A stretch of 58,810 nucleotides of DNA from Kofleriaceae bacterium. GTDB taxonomy: Bacteria; Myxococcota_A; Polyangia; Haliangiales; Haliangiaceae. Below the pieces are notes generated by a model. The model was given only the letters and a program-made list of their open reading frames with translations, did not search any database and was not told where the DNA came from. The DNA lies in the NCBI GenBank assembly GCA_025357755.1, contig JANXOP010000129.1, positions 1 to 58,810 of the forward strand, in the 5' to 3' direction. Numbering within the stretch: position 1 is the first letter of the stretch; every line of letters begins with the position of its first letter. The position numbers and the translations under genes were made by a program. Shown piece after piece: positions 44,013-51,305 of the stretch.

Positions 44013-44803
44013 GTGATTCTCGCTCTCAGATTTTGGTTGGGGGTGGTGACGATGGTTGCGACGGCGCGTTGCTCGAGATCGATGTCGACCTGGCGCCCGA
44101 TCTGCGCGGCACGATCCGCGACTCCATCCATCCGCTCGCGGAATATCCGCAAGCGGATCGCGTCGGGGCACTGATGCGCGCCGCACGGATGCCCCCAAAG
44201 CTTCGCTGTTTCGTTTGCGAGGTGTTCGCCTCGGAATAGCAAGCGGGCCGCAGCGTCACAATCGCCCTCGAACGCCGCGAGCACGCGCGCATCAAACTCG
44301 ATCTCGGTGAGCGGCGCCGCGAATGCAATGTCCGCGTCCGCGATGGGGGACTGCCACGAGCGGTGGAGCGCGTGACCGAGCTCGTGCGCGATCACCGACG
44401 GCAGCGCTTCATCGGCCATGCGACCTGCGATAACAATCACGTGTGGCGCGTCGCCGACGATTGATCGTCGCGGATCGAACGTGGTCATGTAGCCAACGCG
44501 GTCGCCGCGTCCGATCTCGAACCACGTGACATGCGTCGCGAGCCAGCGCGCCGGTGCCGGGATGCTCGCGAGCGTCGCCACCAGGATCGCGCGTACCTCG
44601 TCGCAGCCGTGGAACGCGATCGAACTCGGCGCAACGTCAGGTTGACCGGCGTCGATCCACGCTCGCAGCCGGCGCGTAGCGTGAGTCGTCGCAGTGGCTG
44701 CGTCACCGACGATTCTCGGGTCACTCTGCGCGAGGCGCACGAAGGCGCGAGGGCTGAGCCCGAGCAGCGCCGCGCGACTCGCGAGGTCAAACCCAGCGGT
44801 CAT
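44009..44803 (-). CDS. HExxH metalloprotease-like phage protein
   Basis: A 264-residue protein. The zinc-metalloprotease motif VIAHELGHALHRSW (about residues 136-149) is clear, with a downstream acidic region (EIEFDARVLAAFEGDCDAAA) that could supply the third zinc ligand. The N-terminus (LASRAALLGLSPRAFVRLAQ) is helical. Phages and elements often encode such predicted metallopeptidases near structural genes (maturation or host-interaction roles). Starts with ATG overlapping the upstream TGA; its TGA overlaps the next TTG. Confidence 0.6.
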   Translation of the reverse strand: MTAGFDLASRAALLGLSPRAFVRLAQSDPRIVGDAATATTHATRRLRAWIDAGQPDVAPSSIAFHGCDEVRAILVATLASIPAPARWLATHVTWFEIGRGDRVGYMTTFDPRRSIVGDAPHVIVIAGRMADEALPSVIAHELGHALHRSWQSPIADADIAFAAPLTEIEFDARVLAAFEGDCDAAARLLFRGEHLANETAKLWGHPCGAHQCPDAIRLRIFRERMDGVADRAAQIGRQVDIDLEQRAVATIVTTPNQNLRARIT

Positions 44804-45645
44804 CGTCCGGCCTGTTCGAGCGCGAGTTCGAACTTCGCGAGGGACTCGATCGACATCCCGCGAACCGTGGCGGCGAGGTCATCGACACCGTAGATGCCGC
44901 CGTGCTCTCCGGTCCGGAGATCCGTGAGACCTGAAAGCTTGAGCCGCTCGGACAGCGCGTCAGCCCTCGCGAGTCGGTACTGCGCTGCGGTCTGGGCCGC
45001 TTTCGCGGCTGCGTCGGTGGCGGCGGCCTGCGCCTCGCGGACCCGCGCCACGGTTTGCGCGATCACGCCTCGAGCTGCTGCGCGACGCTCGGCATTCACG
45101 CGCTCGAGCTCGGCAGCGGCGTATTGCTCGTGGCACTGGCGTGCAGCGTCGAGGCGAAGCGCCAGCGTGACCGCGCCGAGCAGCGACCGAGCGGCGCCCT
45201 GCAACTCGTGGCCGTCAACGGCGGCGAGCTGCGCGGCGATCGCGATCCGGTAGCGTTCGACCGAGGCGCTCGCCGCGCGCGCGCCAGCTGCGAAGTGTGT
45301 CTCGCGCTCGTCGGACGGCCCGACGCCGATCATGGCAGCGCCCCGGATATCTGCCAAACATTCCGACGTTCGAAAGCAGGAGGCCAGAAGCGGATGGGAG
45401 ACCACAGCTCGCGCGTGGTACCCGGCCATGGCGCGGTCGTAGCCCATCGCTTCCGTTCGACGAGTGAGTGTCTCGTACGTCACGATCACGTCCGCGGTGA
45501 GCGGTTGAATTTCTGTCGAGAACACGATCGCATCAGCCGCGGCGCGCTCGGTGGCGAGCTGCAGTACCGCTGACTCGAGCATGGCGGACCACGGCGCGCC
45601 GAGCTCGAGATTCTCGAAGTTGGTTACGAATGTTTTTGCGTTCAT
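44800..45645 (-). CDS. Helical phage-like protein, unknown
   Basis: A 281-residue, largely alpha-helical protein (ATERAAADAIVFSTEIQPLT, RTEAMGYDRAMAGYHARAVV, RAAARGVIAQTVARVREAQA, LAKFELALEQAGR). A continuous coiled-coil-like stretch runs from about 175 to 235. Both ends overlap neighbours by four bases (ATGA). It could be a tape-measure-like, scaffold or minor head protein by position, but I do not recognise it. Confidence 0.45.
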   Translation of the reverse strand: MNAKTFVTNFENLELGAPWSAMLESAVLQLATERAAADAIVFSTEIQPLTADVIVTYETLTRRTEAMGYDRAMAGYHARAVVSHPLLASCFRTSECLADIRGAAMIGVGPSDERETHFAAGARAASASVERYRIAIAAQLAAVDGHELQGAARSLLGAVTLALRLDAARQCHEQYAAAELERVNAERRAAARGVIAQTVARVREAQAAATDAAAKAAQTAAQYRLARADALSERLKLSGLTDLRTGEHGGIYGVDDLAATVRGMSIESLAKFELALEQAGR

Positions 45646-46040
45646 GTTTTCCTGGGGAAGCGATAGGGGAGAGTGGGCACCGCGCGCCGTTCGATGCTGG
45701 CCGACTCGGTAGGAGGGGACGAATCGGAGCGAACGGTGCGCGGTGCACGAACCTGAACAGATGGGAGGACGGACGAAAACCGCCGCGGAAGCTGCGAATC
45801 AGTCGGTGTTTCCGAGGACGAATAGTCAGGATCGAGTTTCGCGTGCGACTTCGCCAAGCCGCTGATCATGTCGCGCCGCGCCTGCGTCTCGCTGATGCCA
45901 AGCACCCTTGCGATCACGACGAGCTCGTACTCGCGACCGGGCTCGAGATCGAAGATGCACCCGCACCGCGCAAGATAGTTCCGGCAGCGCTGCGATGGGC
46001 ACGGCGATCCGCTCGGACACGTGCGGGCCTTGAGCGTCAA
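45642..46040 (-). CDS. Sigma-region-4-like DNA-binding protein
   Basis: A 132-residue protein. The N-terminal ~70 residues (CPSGSPCPSQRCRNYLARCG, CIFDLEPGREYELVVIARVL, GISETQARRDMISGLAKSHA) resemble a family of sigma-70-region-4-like HTH proteins with CP-x-x-x-C-R preceding the HTH. The rest is a disordered Ser/Pro-rich tail. I chose TTG 46040 because it overlaps the TGA of the upstream gene (TTGA), giving a start directly before the motif. Likely a regulator of the element's late genes; inferred only from the HTH-like motif. Confidence 0.45.
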   Translation of the reverse strand: MTLKARTCPSGSPCPSQRCRNYLARCGCIFDLEPGREYELVVIARVLGISETQARRDMISGLAKSHAKLDPDYSSSETPTDSQLPRRFSSVLPSVQVRAPRTVRSDSSPPTESASIERRAVPTLPYRFPRKT

Positions 46041-46549
46041 GCGTCGTCCTCTGCTTCCGGGTGAAGCGTCCACTCGACGGTCAGCGGGAGGCTGCGCGCG
46101 GCGTGAGCCTCTGTCTCGGCGTCGCAGCCCTGATCTCGCAACAGGGCCATGACCTGCTTTACGAACGCCGCCTCGTTCCGAGGTTTCGCGTGTTTGATCA
46201 ACGCGCGCACGAGCAAGTGGTTGACCTCGTAGGCCCCGAGGAGCTCACGAGCCGTCCAATCGTACGTGTGGCGATCGATCACCACGACGCCGGGGACGAC
46301 GACGCCGGGCGCGACGGGCTGAGGCGGAGCCTTCGCCTCAGCCTCGCGCCGTATCAGCTCATCGATGCGGGGTGCGTGAATTTCCCGCCACTCCGCGGCG
46401 GCCGCAGCGGCGTCAAACACGACGATCCGTCCGAGCGGATCGAGTCGCACGCCGGCCGTTAGCCGCCCATCGTGCACGGCCTTATTGAGTGCGGAGTGCT
46501 GGCACCGAAGTTCCCTCGCGAGCGCCCGAAGGGTGGGCTGGCTGGTCAC
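46037..46549 (-). CDS. DNA-binding protein, possibly terminase small subunit
   Basis: A 170-residue protein. Its N-terminus (TSQPTLRALARELRCQHSAL then NKAVHDGRLTAGVRLDPLGR and IVVFDAAAAAAEW) is a wHTH of the type seen in phage terminase small subunits and related packaging proteins: the LGRIVVFDxxxAxxEW signature follows the helix-turn-helix. The C-terminal ~75 residues are helical (LGAYEVNHLLVRALIKHAKP) and acidic. It leads the phage-like operon. No terminase large-subunit gene follows, which is why this is only a hint. Confidence 0.45.
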   Translation of the reverse strand: MTSQPTLRALARELRCQHSALNKAVHDGRLTAGVRLDPLGRIVVFDAAAAAAEWREIHAPRIDELIRREAEAKAPPQPVAPGVVVPGVVVIDRHTYDWTARELLGAYEVNHLLVRALIKHAKPRNEAAFVKQVMALLRDQGCDAETEAHAARSLPLTVEWTLHPEAEDDA

Positions 46550-46658
46550 TGGTCACCTGCGAAAATCATGATCGATAGCGACTTCACGCGAGTTCCTGAC
46601 CCGCGTGGGGACGTATCTCGGGGAGAACCTATGGCCGCCCACCCCCACCCCCACGCGC

Positions 46659-47051
46659 TCACTGCGGCACCTCGAGCGCGCGCATCCAGCTGCTGATCAG
46701 AGCTACGTCCCGCTCGAGCAGCGCACCATCCACGCGCATGCGAATGAGACCCAGCTCGCGCCAGCGGTCGAGCGCGGGAGCCGTCACGTACTGCAGTGCC
46801 TGAAGGCGAGTGAGCCAGGTGCTCAGCGGGTGCGGCGTGGGCAGCGCGCCTGAGCACCGCTCTCCGTGCGCCCGCATGTCGCGAGGCATGACCGAGCACG
46901 AGCACCGGGCACACGAGATACTGGGGGCGCGCTGCCCATTCAGGGCGCGCGTCCGCTTCTCGCCGATCGGCAACCGCTGCCACGACTCAGCCTCAGCAAT
47001 GGAAACCGGTCGGTCGGCCGGTTTGAATTCCTCGTCCTCACCATGATCCAT
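46659..47051 (-). CDS. Zinc-finger / HTH-like protein at right end
   Basis: A 130-residue protein. A C-x-x-C motif with more Cys and His (SISCARCSCSVMPRDMRAHG, ERCSG) forms a C2H2/C4-like knuckle (about 44-65). A C-terminal HTH-like part follows (LQALQYVTAPALDRWRELGL then IRMRVDGALLERD). I chose ATG 47051, which places the 50-bp repeated element 29 bases upstream; GTG 47060 is also possible. It may be a regulator of element 1. Confidence 0.5.
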   Translation of the reverse strand: MDHGEDEEFKPADRPVSIAEAESWQRLPIGEKRTRALNGQRAPSISCARCSCSVMPRDMRAHGERCSGALPTPHPLSTWLTRLQALQYVTAPALDRWRELGLIRMRVDGALLERDVALISSWMRALEVPQ

Positions 47052-47080
47052 CGCGATCACGATGGAGGCAGCGCGCGTTA

Positions 47081-47130
47081 CGTCTACGCGATCAGCGTGA
47101 CTGTTGGAGTGTCATGCGATCTCCAATCCG
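47081..47130 (-). promoter_or_regulatory. 50-bp repeated promoter/operator-like element, copy B
   Basis: It matches 39147-39196 at 39 of 50 positions, in the same orientation and at nearly the same distance (29 bases) from the following start codon. See copy A. Such conservation outside coding sequence points to binding of one regulator or sigma factor to both leftward transcription units. Confidence 0.5.
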
Positions 47131-47143
47131 ACCGGCAAGCCGC

Positions 47144-47160
47144 ATCTAGCGCTCGTCTAG
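47144..47160 (+). repeat. Arm-type repeat just inside the right end of element 1
   Basis: ATCTAGCGCTCGTCTAG mirrors the left-end motif TCTAGCGTTCGTCTAG near 36322-36341 (one mismatch). It lies 98 bases inside the right attachment core. Probable accessory or arm site for integrase/excisionase. Confidence 0.45.
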
Positions 47161-47257
47161 TTTTCGCTCCGCGTCGTCGAGGGAGTCGATGTTGATGCCT
47201 TGTGATGTCTGTTGCGAAAGTGCGAGCACTTTTGCGGACCTGTGAGACTCGGACCAC

Positions 47258-47281
47258 CTACAAGATGGAGAAGTACGGGCT
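47258..47281 (+). other. Attachment core, junction of element 1 and element 2
   Basis: The same 24-bp core as at 36255-36278. The following bases encode KAPPSRQDE and TAG, an alternative ending for the sigma54-regulator gene, with synonymous third-position changes compared with the first copy. Excision of element 1 between the two cores would rejoin the gene to this ending, consistent with stepwise integration at one site. Confidence 0.85.
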
Positions 47282-47382
47282 CAAGGCGCCACCTTCTCGA
47301 CAGGATGAGTAGTGAACTGCGCGTCATGGTCGAGCGTCGCGCGCGAAAAGCTCCGCGCGCGATGTGGTATCCAGCGAGGGCC

Positions 47383-47790
47383 ATGGACCGCTCGCAAGAA
47401 GTGCTGCCGATCCCCGAGGAGTACCGCGGGTGGTGGCGGATCGTGTCGACCTCCCAGTGGAGCGATGACCACCTCGACCTGATGGGCCCGGCGATGTTCT
47501 CGATCGGAATGCGCGGGACGCACTGTGGCCAGTGGCGGATGATCGCGTTGCTCGGCGACGTCGTGTGGTCGGTGACCGAGACCCGCCTACGATTCGAGCT
47601 CACCGGCTCGTGGGAATACGATCCGACCGTCGCCACCGGCGCGGTGAAGCTCGGCAAGGATGAGCGCCTCGCTGGCACGTTCAAGATCCAGCGAGGCGAT
47701 TCCAGCACGTTCATCGCCCGGCGTGCAGAGGCCCCGACCCGACCGCTTCCTCCACCGCCGAGCCCGCGTGATAAGTGGCGGCGGTGGTAG
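47383..47790 (+). CDS. Conserved hypothetical protein, beta-rich
   Basis: A 135-residue protein of a small widespread unnamed family. The pattern EYRGWWRIVSTSQWSDDHLD then LMGPAMFSIGMRG and ELTGSWEYDP, ending KIQRGDSSTFIARRA, is recognisable from many bacterial islands. It is beta-rich and cytosolic by composition. I chose ATG 47383 (GAGGG three bases before it and the family starts nearby). It is the first gene after the attachment core and just overlaps the next gene's longest frame. No function known. Confidence 0.7.
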   Translation: MDRSQEVLPIPEEYRGWWRIVSTSQWSDDHLDLMGPAMFSIGMRGTHCGQWRMIALLGDVVWSVTETRLRFELTGSWEYDPTVATGAVKLGKDERLAGTFKIQRGDSSTFIARRAEAPTRPLPPPPSPRDKWRRW

Positions 47791-47813
47791 CGCTCCACAC
47801 CAGAGCAAACGCG

Positions 47814-48512
47814 ATGACGAAACGCCCGACACGAAAACCGCCTGGTGCGACCGCTGCCGCCTCACCGCGCACGCTCGCGAAGTCACCTGCACGCGAGGAA
47901 GCCGCGCCCGCGCTGGCCAGCGCGGACCGGCCGGCCTGGCGCTACACGAACCGCCGTGGAGACTGGTACTACCCGCACGTCGGCACGACCAAGACCGGCA
48001 AGCGCCGCTACTTCGTGGCGAAGACCGTGGGCGAAGGCGCGCTCGCGGCGTTGCCAGCGGGCTGGGAGCTGGTGGAGAGCATGAACGCGGTGGTCTCGCT
48101 CCGACGAGTTGATCCGACGGCGCCGCAGGTGCCGGACACCGACCTCGCACGTGTACGCGCGGAGCTGGCGACACACCCACACCTGCGGCGTCACCGCGCC
48201 GACATCGTCAAGGGCGCGATCATCGTGTTCCAACCGATCGGAGGCGTGTCCGATGACGCTGCGCGCGGCTGGCTGGCGTCGGGTTTGTTCGCGCCCGCGG
48301 CCATCGCTCGCCTACGCGAACAGGAAGATGTCCACGTGCGCTACGAACCGGTCCTGCGGTTCGCGCCAAGCGATGGTCGATATGCAGTGTCGCGGATGAC
48401 CTACCGCGGCGAGGGAGGTTGGTCATGGGTGCTCGATCACGGACCACTCGCGCGCATGGCAGCGAAGTACATCAAGCTGATCGACACGCCGCGCTTCTTC
48501 GAGCTGACGTGA
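47814..48512 (+). CDS. Conserved hypothetical protein
   Basis: A 232-residue protein of a widespread unnamed family: WRYTNRRGDWYYPHVGTTKT then GKRRYFVAKTVG, PAGWELVESMNAVVSLRRV and YEPVLRFAPSDGRYAVSRMT. An Ala/Pro-rich N-terminal stretch precedes this core. I start it at ATG 47814; the frame is open from 47775. It probably has nothing to do with the membrane. It often accompanies the preceding family in islands; the function is unknown. Confidence 0.65.
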   Translation: MTKRPTRKPPGATAAASPRTLAKSPAREEAAPALASADRPAWRYTNRRGDWYYPHVGTTKTGKRRYFVAKTVGEGALAALPAGWELVESMNAVVSLRRVDPTAPQVPDTDLARVRAELATHPHLRRHRADIVKGAIIVFQPIGGVSDDAARGWLASGLFAPAAIARLREQEDVHVRYEPVLRFAPSDGRYAVSRMTYRGEGGWSWVLDHGPLARMAAKYIKLIDTPRFFELT

Positions 48513-48558
48513 TGACGGAACGAATGGTCGGTCACGGCCGATGTCCTCGGACAGCGCG

Positions 48559-49392
48559 ATGAGAGTCTACTCGTACATCGTCGCCAAGGATGGCGGATTC
48601 GCACCCAACCCATTTCATGGGTTCTGCACCCTCGCGTGCTGCAAACCGAAGATCCGCGCGACCGCGCAGCCCGGCGATCTGATCGTCGGGCTGACATCGC
48701 GCGGCGAGGGAGTCACGTACGCGATGAAGGTGTCGGCGGTGCTTGGCTTCGCGGACTACTGGCGAGGCGAGCGCTACGAGGTCAAGCGGCCCATCTTCAA
48801 GTCGCCGACCAAGCTTCGGCGCATGGGCGACAACATCTACGAACCCGACGGCAGTGGAGGGTTCCGCCAGCTTCCCTCGGCTCACTCCCAGCGCGCTGGC
48901 TCTGAACACTCCGGCAATAAGGAGCACGACCTCGATGGCTTCAACGTGCTCGTCGGTGATCGGTTCGTGTACTTCGGAGTCGAAGCACCCGCGTTGCCGG
49001 GTGCGCTCGCATTCCTTCGCGTCGGTCGTGGGCACAAATGCCAATTCACTGACGACCACGTCGCCGAGGTGAACGGTTGGTTCGAGGAGCTACCTCAAGG
49101 CGTGCAAGGTCGACCTCGGATGTGGTCAGCAAGTGATGCAGCATCTGGGATCTACCTGCCTGGTTCGAGCCTCGCGAAGGGCGTCCAGCGCTCGGGTATC
49201 ACGAGGACCCGAGCCGCTGGACTCGGTCGCATGATCGGGTTCGCCTTCAGAGCGTCGCGCGTGGCCAGGAGTTCGTACTCGACACGACGAAGTACCCCGA
49301 AGCCATCGCTTGGCTTGCTACGATCCTGCTCGGCGAACGCCAAGACTCCGCGCCATGAAGCGATTTCTCTTGTCATACAGATGCTTGACTGA
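48559..49392 (+). CDS. Nmad2-type nucleotide-modification-associated protein, altered C-terminus
   Basis: The first ~194 residues match the Nmad2 family (nucleotide modification associated domain 2): MRVYSYIVAKDGGFAPNPFH then GFCTLACCKPKIRATAQPGD, LIVGLTSRGEGVTYAMKVSA and VGRGHKCQFTDDHVAEVNGW. This family was predicted from phage and bacterial gene neighbourhoods of DNA-base modification systems; the exact chemistry is unknown. After GRPRMWSAS (about 49130) the frame continues with 80+ residues of Ser/Arg-rich sequence. That tail is the wrong frame of an Nmad3-type fragment, so the normal stop was probably lost in a deletion. I chose ATG 48559 as the family start; an in-frame ATG at 48541 also exists. 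Confidence 0.75.
   Translation: MRVYSYIVAKDGGFAPNPFHGFCTLACCKPKIRATAQPGDLIVGLTSRGEGVTYAMKVSAVLGFADYWRGERYEVKRPIFKSPTKLRRMGDNIYEPDGSGGFRQLPSAHSQRAGSEHSGNKEHDLDGFNVLVGDRFVYFGVEAPALPGALAFLRVGRGHKCQFTDDHVAEVNGWFEELPQGVQGRPRMWSASDAASGIYLPGSSLAKGVQRSGITRTRAAGLGRMIGFAFRASRVARSSYSTRRSTPKPSLGLLRSCSANAKTPRHEAISLVIQMLD
49137..49358 (+). pseudogene. C-terminal remnant of an Nmad3-type gene
   Basis: In the +2 frame relative to the Nmad2-like gene, after a TGA at 49134, the DNA reads SIWDLPAWFEPREGRPALGY, HEDPSRWTRSHDRVRLQSVA, RGQEFVLDTTKYPEAIAWLA and TILLGERQDSAP, then TGA. This is the C-terminal block of Nmad3-type proteins (W-x-LP-x-WF-x-P ... R-x-PLSYH ... SVxRGQEFVLD ... YPEA). No start or N-terminal part exists. 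The most likely history is an adjacent Nmad2-Nmad3 gene pair with an internal deletion. Confidence 0.75.
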
Positions 49393-49412
49393 TACTGAAC
49401 AGATGTTTAGTT

Positions 49413-50159
49413 ATGTCTGACGGCAGTGCCATCGAGTGGACCGACGCGACCTGGAACCCGGTGCGGGGATGCACGAAGGTCTCGCCGGGCTGCAAGCACT
49501 GCTACGCCGAGACGCTCGCGGAGCGATTCCGTGGCGTGCCCGGCCACCCGTTCGAGCATGGCTTCGATCTTCAGCTGATTCCGGGAGCGTTGGAGTTGCC
49601 GCTTCGGTGGCGCGCGGGTCGCCGCATCTTCGTGAACAGCATGTCCGACCTGTTCCACGACGACGTGCCGCCGGCATACATCCGGCGCGTGTTCAGCGTG
49701 ATGACGCGGGCGTCGCATCACCAGTACCAGGTGCTTACCAAGCGCAGCGCGCGCATGGCGCGGCTCGCGGCCAACCTCGAGATCCCGGCTCACGTGTGGA
49801 TGGGGGTGAGCGTCGAGAATCAGAAGTACACGACGCGGATCGACGACCTTCGCCGCGTCGAGGCCGCGGTCCGGTTCTTGAGCATCGAGCCGCTGCTCGG
49901 ACCGATCGAGGACCTCGATCTTACCGGGATCCACTGGGTGATCGTCGGCGGCGAGAGCGGCCACGGCGCGCGGGCGATGGACCCCGCGTGGGTGCGATCG
50001 ATTCGCGATCAAGCGAAGGCCAGCAACGTGAAGTTCTTCTTCAAGCAGTGGGGCGGTGTTCGCAAGCACGTCACGGGGCGCGTGCTCGATGGCCGTACGT
50101 GGGACGAGATGCCCACCCCACTACGTGTCACCGGAGCCCGGCTAGCGATCGTGAGGTGA
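49413..50159 (+). CDS. DUF5131 / phage Gp37-Gp68 family three-Cys-motif protein
   Basis: A 248-residue protein. The three-Cys motif is RGCTKVSPGCKHCYAETLAE (Cys 20, 27, 30), reminiscent of Fe-S cluster motifs of radical-SAM-like enzymes, followed by FVNSMSDLFHDDVPPAYIRR, YQVLTKRSARMARLAANLEI, VWMGVSVENQKYTTRIDDLR and HWVIVGGESGHGARAMDP. This is the Gp37/Gp68 (DUF5131) family, which is commonly paired with TcmP encoded directly beside it, as here (three bases apart). The pair is predicted to act on nucleic acids; the reaction is unknown. A short low-GC stretch precedes the ATG. Confidence 0.85.
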   Translation: MSDGSAIEWTDATWNPVRGCTKVSPGCKHCYAETLAERFRGVPGHPFEHGFDLQLIPGALELPLRWRAGRRIFVNSMSDLFHDDVPPAYIRRVFSVMTRASHHQYQVLTKRSARMARLAANLEIPAHVWMGVSVENQKYTTRIDDLRRVEAAVRFLSIEPLLGPIEDLDLTGIHWVIVGGESGHGARAMDPAWVRSIRDQAKASNVKFFFKQWGGVRKHVTGRVLDGRTWDEMPTPLRVTGARLAIVR

Positions 50160-50162
50160 GGG

Positions 50163-51268
50163 ATGGGTGCGCCGAAGACGACGGTATGGGCGATCGAACC
50201 GCATACGCAGGCGAAGCACGAGATTCTGGACCGGTACCTCCAGGCATGGACCGCGATCCTCAGCCTCGGTAGGTTCCCCGCGATCGCATATGTCGACGGG
50301 TTCGCTGGCCCAGGTGTCTACGAGAAGGGCCAGATCGGATCACCGATCATCGCGTTGAACGCGGCCTTGGAACAGCAGCGCCAGCACCCGGCGATGGCGA
50401 ACACCAAGCTGATCTTCTTGTTCATCGAGCAGAAGACGGATCGCGCCGAACGTCTCCAGGAGAACGTCGATGAGCTCCAGCTACCCTCGAACTTTCGCGT
50501 GAAGGTCGTCGGTGGCACGAGCTTCGAGCAGGGGTTCGCGAGCACCTGCTCGACTTCTACCGCAGCCGCAAACAGCCGTTACCTCCGACGTTTGCGTTCA
50601 TCGATCCGTTTGGCTGGACCGGCGTGCCGTTCAGCCTTGTGAAGGAGATCCTCAGCTTCGAGAGTTGCGAGGTGCTGTTCAACTTCATGTACGAGGAGAT
50701 CAATCGGTTCATCGAGCATCCCGATCAGACGAAGAACTTCGACGAGCTGTTTGGGACGGATGCGTGGCGAGACGTCACCGGCATCGAGGACAAGGATGCA
50801 CGGCGCGCGTTTTTTCATGACCTCTACGCGCGCCAGCTGCGCGGAGAAGCTGGCGCGCGCTACGTGCGTGCGTTCGAGATGCGCAACCGGAACGACGCGA
50901 CGGACTACTTCTTGTTCTTCGCCACGAAGAGCCGCAAGGGCATCCAGAAGATGAAGGAGGCCATGTGGAGGGTGGACGAGTCTGGCTCGTTCGCGTTCTC
51001 CGACGCTACCCAGCTCGTGCTGCCGTTCACGAAGGAGCCCGACTTCGCCGCGCTGAAGGGCGCTGTCGTCCAGCGCTTCGCTGGCCAGATCACCACGGTC
51101 GGTGACGTCGAGGAGTTCGTGCTCGCGGACACGCCGTTCCACGCGGGCCACTACAAGAGGGTCCTCGTCGAGCTGGAACGCGATGGAGGCGTCACCCCCG
51201 TCGACCCGAAGCCCGGACGACGGACAGGCACCTTCGCGGAAGCGACGATGAAGCTACGCTTCCCCTAG
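50163..51268 (+). pseudogene. tcmP: Three-Cys-motif partner TcmP, frameshifted
   Basis: The first 125 residues (50163 to about 50534) read AIEPHTQAKHEILDRYLQAW then SLGRFPAIAYVDGFAGPGVY, IGSPIIALNAALEQ and FIEQKTDRAERLQENVDE. The rest, VREHLLDFYRSRKQPLPPTF then AFIDPFGWTGVPFSLVKEIL, FNFMYEEINRFIEHPDQTKN and KRVLVELERDGGVTP, is in the +2 frame. A run GGGG at 50531-50534 lacks one G compared with the expected CAG-GGG-GTT, so the gene is split by a single-base deletion. An internal ATG at 50624 could still express the C-terminal half. TcmP is the partner of DUF5131; it may be a real defect or a sequencing/assembly slip in a homopolymer. Confidence 0.8.
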
Positions 51269-51305
51269 GATGATCGCTGGCCCGCTGCGATCGTTCCTCG
51301 CGAGG

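Noticed and set aside
47217..47232. AAAGTGC-GA-GCACTTT as a terminator
   Set aside because: The loop would be only two bases unless the stem is opened, and no U-tract beyond four T follows; more likely a protein-binding site near the attachment core.
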